From positions 124,001 to 188,000 of the forward strand of contig NZ_JAIQZJ010000008.1 of the NCBI RefSeq assembly GCF_020073815.1: a DNA stretch of 64,000 nucleotides, read 5' to 3'. Positions 59,925 to 64,000 of the stretch are shown here, piece by piece (the first letter of the stretch is position 1; every line of letters starts with the position of its first letter). The notes beneath the pieces were generated by a model. The model worked only from the letters and a program-made list of their open reading frames with translations. It was not told where the DNA came from and ran no database searches. Position numbers and translations under genes: made by a program. The stretch comes from Nocardioides mangrovi (GTDB lineage Bacteria > Actinomycetota > Actinomycetes > Propionibacteriales > Nocardioidaceae).

Positions 59925-61613
59925 ATGAGTGAGACCACCGCCACATCCGGCACGCACGCCGTCGTGCCGTCGAAGCTGACCGCCGGGACGATGCTGTCCG
60001 CGGCCCTCGCGGTCGCCGTCGCCCAGATCGGGCTCTCGATCCCCGCGGTCATCAACGGCTACATCAACCAGGACCTGGGGACCACCTCGACCCAGCTGAC
60101 CTGGGTGTCGGACGCCTTCCTCGTCCCGGTGACCCTCTTCGAGCTGAGCTTCGGCGTGGTGGGCGACCTCTTCGGACGCAAGCGGCTGCTGGCCATCGGT
60201 GCGCTCCTGATGGCCGTCGGTGGACTGCTCGGCTTCTTCACCCCCGACGGCGGCGTCGGGGTGCTCCTCACCGGCCAGGTGATCGCGGGCATCGGCGCCG
60301 CGGCCATCTTCCCGACCTCGATCGCCATGCTCGCGGCGGGCACGCACGACGTCCGCACCCGCGCCCACGCGATCTCGATCTGGGCGGCCGCCCTGACCGG
60401 CGCCGGCTTCATCTCGCCGGTGCTCGCCGGCGCCCTCGCCGAGATCAACCACTCGGGCGGCGAGTTCGCCAGCTGGCGCTACGCGTTCCTCGCGATGGCG
60501 GTGATCGCGGTCATCAGCGCGGTGGTGACCCTGGTGGCGGCCCAGAACTCCTCTGCGCCCCTCGGTCGATCCCTGGACTGGCCGGGACAGATCACGATCG
60601 CCGTCTCGCTGTTCGCCCTGCTGTACGCCGTGATCCAGGGCGCCGAGGACGGCTGGGGGAGCGCCACCGTGATCGGCGGCTTCGTGCTCGCGGCCGTCTT
60701 CATGGTGGCCTTCGTGGTCGTCGAGCGGCGCGTGGACCGACCGCTGATCCAGCTCGAGCTCTTCGCCAACCGGGTCTTCACGATCTCCGCGATCGTGACC
60801 GTGATCGGCATGTTCGCCTACCTCGGCACCGCCTACGCCACCAGCATCCGGCTGTCGGCGATCCAGGAGTACTCACCCCTGAAGACCTCGATCGGGTTCT
60901 TCTGCCTCAACGTCATGGGGGTCGTCCTCTTCCCGGTGAGCACCCGGGTCATCGAGCGCTACAAGCCCGGCTGGGTGCTCGCCGCCGGGATGGGGCTGAT
61001 CGGCATCGGCGATCTCGTGCTGGCCGCGATCCCGGCGACCAACATGTCCATCGCCGCTGTCGCGCCGCCGCTGCTCGTCGTCGGCGCCGGCTTCAAGCTC
61101 GCGGTCACCTCGATCACCGTCGTGGCGGTCAACAGCGTCCCGACCCCGAAGGCCGGCATGGCGAGCGGTGCGACGAGCATGCTGCGCGACTTCGGCCTGA
61201 CGCTCGGACCGGCCATCGTCGGTGCGATCGCGCTCACCAACGCCGCCAACGCGATCAGCGCGAAGGTGGCGTCGACGCCGAGCCTGCAGAGCGCGCTCAA
61301 CGCGTTCTACGCCTCGCCGGCGGAGGTCCCCGAGGAGCAGCGGGCGTCGGTCGAGGCCGCCGTCGGAGCCGTGCAGTCCGGGCCGCTCGGCGCCAACGCC
61401 GTACCCGCGGAGGTGCCCGGACCCGACGGCAAGATGATCCCCTTCAACCCGATCCAGGACGTCGCGTTCCACGCGCTCTCCCACGCCTATGCGATCGGCT
61501 ACCTGGTCTGTGGCATCGCGGCGGTCGTGGCCGCACTGATCGCGGCCGTCTTCCTCGGTGGCCGCCAGCACCACGAGGCGTTCCTCGAGGCGGACGCCGA
61601 GCCGGTGGCGTGA
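59925..61613 (+). CDS. couT: MFS transporter for hydroxycinnamates (CouT-like)
   Basis: 562 residues from ATG 59925. About 14 spans are present. Features include LTWVSDAFLVPVTLFELSFG, GVVGDLFGRKRLLAIG (motif A) and IGAAAIFPTSIAMLAAG; a ~95-residue loop before the last span is hydrophilic. The DHA2 fold is often export, but the operator and neighbours indicate an import role for p-coumarate or ferulate, as proposed for CouT. The stop overlaps the IclR gene by GTGA. Confidence 0.85.
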   Translation: MSETTATSGTHAVVPSKLTAGTMLSAALAVAVAQIGLSIPAVINGYINQDLGTTSTQLTWVSDAFLVPVTLFELSFGVVGDLFGRKRLLAIGALLMAVGGLLGFFTPDGGVGVLLTGQVIAGIGAAAIFPTSIAMLAAGTHDVRTRAHAISIWAAALTGAGFISPVLAGALAEINHSGGEFASWRYAFLAMAVIAVISAVVTLVAAQNSSAPLGRSLDWPGQITIAVSLFALLYAVIQGAEDGWGSATVIGGFVLAAVFMVAFVVVERRVDRPLIQLELFANRVFTISAIVTVIGMFAYLGTAYATSIRLSAIQEYSPLKTSIGFFCLNVMGVVLFPVSTRVIERYKPGWVLAAGMGLIGIGDLVLAAIPATNMSIAAVAPPLLVVGAGFKLAVTSITVVAVNSVPTPKAGMASGATSMLRDFGLTLGPAIVGAIALTNAANAISAKVASTPSLQSALNAFYASPAEVPEEQRASVEAAVGAVQSGPLGANAVPAEVPGPDGKMIPFNPIQDVAFHALSHAYAIGYLVCGIAAVVAALIAAVFLGGRQHHEAFLEADAEPVA

Positions 61614-62368
61614 GCGGGGCTGCGCCCGCCAGCGTCACGGGGAAGGTGCTCGCCCTGCTGGGCGCCTTCGACGCGGCCCACCGGGAGCTCACGCTCTCGG
61701 AGCTGGCGAGGCGCAGCGGCCTGCACCTCTCCACCGCGCAGCGGCGGGCGGCCGAGCTGGTCGCCGCCGGCGCGCTGGAGCGCGGCGACGACGGGCGCTA
61801 CCGGGTCGGGCTGTGGCTGTGGGAGGTGGGCTCGCTCGCGCCGCGCAGCAGCTCGCTGCGCGAGGTGGCGCTGCCCTACCTCGAGGACCTCTACGTGGTC
61901 ACCCGGGAGAACGTCCAGCTCGCCGTCCGCGACGGCACCGAGGTGGTCTTCGTCGAGCGGATCGCCGGCCGCTCGGCGGTGCCCGTCCTCACCCGGGTGG
62001 GCGGCCGCTTCGCCCTGCACGCGACCGGCGTCGGGCTCGTGCTCCTCGCCCACGCCCCGACGGAGGTGCTCGACGAGGTGGTCGCGAGTGGGCTCACCCG
62101 TTACGCCGACCGCACGATCACCGACCCCGAGCAGCTGCGTCGGGTGCTCGCGACGGTCCGGCGCGACGGCTACGCCGTCAGTCCCGGCGCGGTCACCGAC
62201 GACGCGGTCTCGGTCGCCGCGCCGGTCGTCGGGCACGAGGGCCGGGTGGTCGCGGCGATCTCGCTCGTCGTGAGCCTGGCCGACGCCCGGCCAACGGCGC
62301 TCGCCCCGGTGGTGCAGACCGCGGCCCGCGCCATCTCCCGGGCCTACGCGGGATCCGGCTTGCACTGA
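61610..62368 (+). CDS. IclR-family regulator upstream of vanAB
   Basis: 252 residues from GTG 61610. The winged helix (TGKVLALLGAFDAAHRELTLSELARRSGLHLSTAQRRAAEL) and effector domain (LRRVLATVRRDGYAVSPGAVTDDAVSVAAPV) are clearly homologous to the PcaR/PobR-like protein at 40028-40771. Its stop codon forms the spacer of a 6-3-6 palindrome that precedes vanA. It probably controls vanAB in response to vanillate. Confidence 0.88.
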   Translation: MSGAAPASVTGKVLALLGAFDAAHRELTLSELARRSGLHLSTAQRRAAELVAAGALERGDDGRYRVGLWLWEVGSLAPRSSSLREVALPYLEDLYVVTRENVQLAVRDGTEVVFVERIAGRSAVPVLTRVGGRFALHATGVGLVLLAHAPTEVLDEVVASGLTRYADRTITDPEQLRRVLATVRRDGYAVSPGAVTDDAVSVAAPVVGHEGRVVAAISLVVSLADARPTALAPVVQTAARAISRAYAGSGLH

Positions 62369-62374
62369 GTGCAA
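62360..62374. promoter_or_regulatory. IclR-type operator upstream of vanA, centred on the regulator's stop codon
   Basis: TTGCAC-tga-GTGCAA is a perfect 6-3-6 palindrome, and the TGA spacer is the stop codon of the IclR gene. It lies 43 bp before vanA. Geometry is that of IclR operators. Confidence 0.65.
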
Positions 62375-62416
62375 ACGTGGTGGCGGTCACCTCGCCGTCC
62401 GGCCGAGCCTGAGGAC

Positions 62417-63577
62417 ATGTCTGAAGCCCTCGACCGCGCACGTGTCAACGCCAAGATCTTCCCCTACCCGTTGAACGCCTGGTACGCCGTGGCGTGGGAC
62501 CACGAGCTGACCCACCGCGGCATCCTGGCGCGCACGGTGGCCGGGCGGCCGATGGCGCTCTACCGCACCGAGTCCGGTCGGCCGGTGGCGCTCGCCGACG
62601 CGTGTTGGCACCGCCTCGCGCCCCTGTCGATGGGCACTCTCGTCGGCGCGGACGAGATCCAGTGCCCCTACCACGGGCTCCGCTACAACCCGTCCGGCCG
62701 CTGCACCAAGCTGCCCGCCCAGGAGACGCTCAACCCGAGCGCGTCGGTGCCGTCGTACCCGATCGTCGAGCGCTACCGCTACGCCTGGGTCTGGCCCGGC
62801 GACCCGGCGCTCGCCGACCCTTCCGACATCCCGGACATGCACCAGATGGACGACCCGGAGTGGGCCGGCGACGGGCTCACGATCGAGGCGGCGTGCAACT
62901 ACCAGCTGATCCTCGACAACCTGATGGACCTCACGCACGAGGAGTTCGTGCACGGCTCGAGCCTCGGCCAGGACGAGCTGAGCCAGTCGGAGTTCAGCAC
63001 CCGGCTCGAGGACGACGGGCACGTCACCGTGACCCGCTGGATGCTCGACGTGGAGCCGCCGGCCTTCTGGGCCAAGAACATCCGGGACCGTTTCCCGGAC
63101 TTCACCGGCCGGGTCGACCGCTGGCAGATCATCCACTACTACGCACCCGGCACGATCTGCATCGACGTCGGTGTGGCCCCGACCGGCACGGGCGCCCCTG
63201 AGGGGGACCGCAGCCAGGGCGTCAACGGCTACGTCATGAACACGATCACGCCGGAGAGCGAGCGCACCTCGCACTACTTCTGGGCGTTCATGCGCAACTA
63301 CCGGCTGGAGAGCCAACGGATCACCCACGAGCTGCGCGACGGGGTGCGCGGTGTCTTCCGCGAGGACGAGGTGATGCTCAAGGCGCAGCAGGAGGCGATC
63401 GACGCCAACCCCGACTATGCCTTCTACGCCCTCAACATCGACGCCGGCGGGATGTGGGTACGCCGCATCCTCGACGCCATGCTCCGCGACGAGGGCCGCT
63501 ATCCCGACGAGCCGGCCGTCGAGGTCCCCGACGACGCCGCGTCACTCACCGGTCCGGCCGCGGCGGGCGGCCGATGA
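62417..63577 (+). CDS. vanA: Vanillate O-demethylase oxygenase subunit (VanA-like Rieske protein)
   Basis: 386 residues from ATG 62417. The Rieske ligands are C63-W-H65 and C83-PY-H86 with 17 residues between. The mononuclear iron region is NLMDLTHEEFVHGSS near residue 175. NAWYAVAWDHEL and GRPMALYRTESGRPVALADACWH are typical of VanA. It demethylates vanillate to protocatechuate, releasing formaldehyde. A related demethylase with another methoxy substrate is possible. The stop overlaps the reductase gene. Confidence 0.88.
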   Translation: MSEALDRARVNAKIFPYPLNAWYAVAWDHELTHRGILARTVAGRPMALYRTESGRPVALADACWHRLAPLSMGTLVGADEIQCPYHGLRYNPSGRCTKLPAQETLNPSASVPSYPIVERYRYAWVWPGDPALADPSDIPDMHQMDDPEWAGDGLTIEAACNYQLILDNLMDLTHEEFVHGSSLGQDELSQSEFSTRLEDDGHVTVTRWMLDVEPPAFWAKNIRDRFPDFTGRVDRWQIIHYYAPGTICIDVGVAPTGTGAPEGDRSQGVNGYVMNTITPESERTSHYFWAFMRNYRLESQRITHELRDGVRGVFREDEVMLKAQQEAIDANPDYAFYALNIDAGGMWVRRILDAMLRDEGRYPDEPAVEVPDDAASLTGPAAAGGR

Positions 63578-64000
63578 CCGGCCTCGCCGACCACGACTGG
63601 CGCCGGTGCCGGGTGGTCGAGGCCGAGCCGGTCGCCGACCGGGCGCGCCGGATCACGCTCGAGCGGCCCACGGCGCTGGGCCGGCCGGCCGACCCGGGCA
63701 CCCACGTCGACGTCCGGGTGCCGATCGGCGCCGGCACCGACGTCCGCTCCTACTCGGTTGTCGAGTCCGACCCGACCGGGCGCCGCCTGACCCTCACCGT
63801 GCGGCTCGCCGAGCACAGCCGCGGCGGGTCGGCGCACCTCCACGGGCTCGAGGTCGGCGACACCCTCGAGGCGACCCGCCCGCTCCAGGACTTCCCGCTG
63901 CTGATCGGAGCCGACGGCTACACGCTCCTGGCCGGCGGCATCGGGGTCACCGCACTGGTCGGGACCGCCCGGGCGTTGGCCAGGGCCGGGGCGGACTACC
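63574..64000 (+). CDS. vanB: Vanillate O-demethylase reductase subunit (VanB-like), 3' partial
   Basis: The first 142 residues are in the window from ATG 63574; the gene runs off the end. RSYSVVES near residue 50 is the FMN/FAD-binding RxYS motif, and TLLAGGIGVTALVGTARAL near 119 is the NAD-binding GGIGxT motif (here A replaces the usual Pro). A plant-type ferredoxin domain is expected beyond the window. It supplies electrons from NADH to VanA. Confidence 0.88.
   Translation, partial: MTGLADHDWRRCRVVEAEPVADRARRITLERPTALGRPADPGTHVDVRVPIGAGTDVRSYSVVESDPTGRRLTLTVRLAEHSRGGSAHLHGLEVGDTLEATRPLQDFPLLIGADGYTLLAGGIGVTALVGTARALARAGADY

Overview
The window is a very GC-rich chromosomal segment of a high-GC Gram-positive aerobe. 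Many genes start with GTG and many neighbours overlap by ATGA or GTGA. A mycofactocin locus, an F420-type reductase, a PorA/DUF3068 protein, form I CO dehydrogenase and beta-ketoadipate genes together suggest an actinobacterium. Nocardioides or a close relative is my best guess; this is an inference from gene content, not from an rRNA marker. I saw no rRNA, tRNA, CRISPR array, insertion sequence or phage gene.

Layout. 1-3255: end of a branched-chain amino acid ABC transporter (LivM-LivG fusion, LivF) and a DUF3068 membrane protein. 3301-17767: a double aerobic CO dehydrogenase locus. Two complete medium/small/large subunit sets flank a LysR regulator. They are followed by an XdhC-YHS fusion, CoxG and five tiny single-span membrane proteins; coxE, coxD and two small genes lie on the other strand. 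17869-25956: a split DUF5134 membrane gene, a LacI regulator, a secreted alpha-amylase, an acyl-CoA dehydrogenase, and an MFS pump with a divergent HxlR regulator. 25941-32203: mycofactocin locus mftR / mftA-B-C-D-E / SDR / mftF. 32160-38720: a second MFS pump with a cytoplasmic tail, an F420-dependent reductase, small membrane proteins, a secreted lysine-rich protein with cysteine repeats, and an HtrA-like protease.

38796-64000 is dominated by aromatic acid catabolism. Hydroxycinnamates are imported (CouT), activated (CouL), hydrated (CouH), oxidised and cleaved by the amidohydrolase CouO under the MarR repressor CouR. The products 4-hydroxybenzoate and vanillate are converted by PobA and VanAB to protocatechuate. 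PcaHG, PcaB, PcaDC, PcaIJ and PcaF take protocatechuate to succinyl-CoA and acetyl-CoA. Two IclR regulators and a LysR regulator sit beside their targets, and shared palindromes link them. An unrelated island (47995-53140) interrupts the pca and cou blocks; it holds a tandem palindromic repeat, a DUF4242 protein, a large LuxR regulator, a conserved unknown and a His-rich secreted beta-propeller.

The most novel-looking element is the run of five paralogous small membrane proteins directly after coxG. Also notable are the paired CO dehydrogenases with different active-site loops, the XdhC-YHS fusion, and the secreted Lys-rich/Cys-repeat protein.
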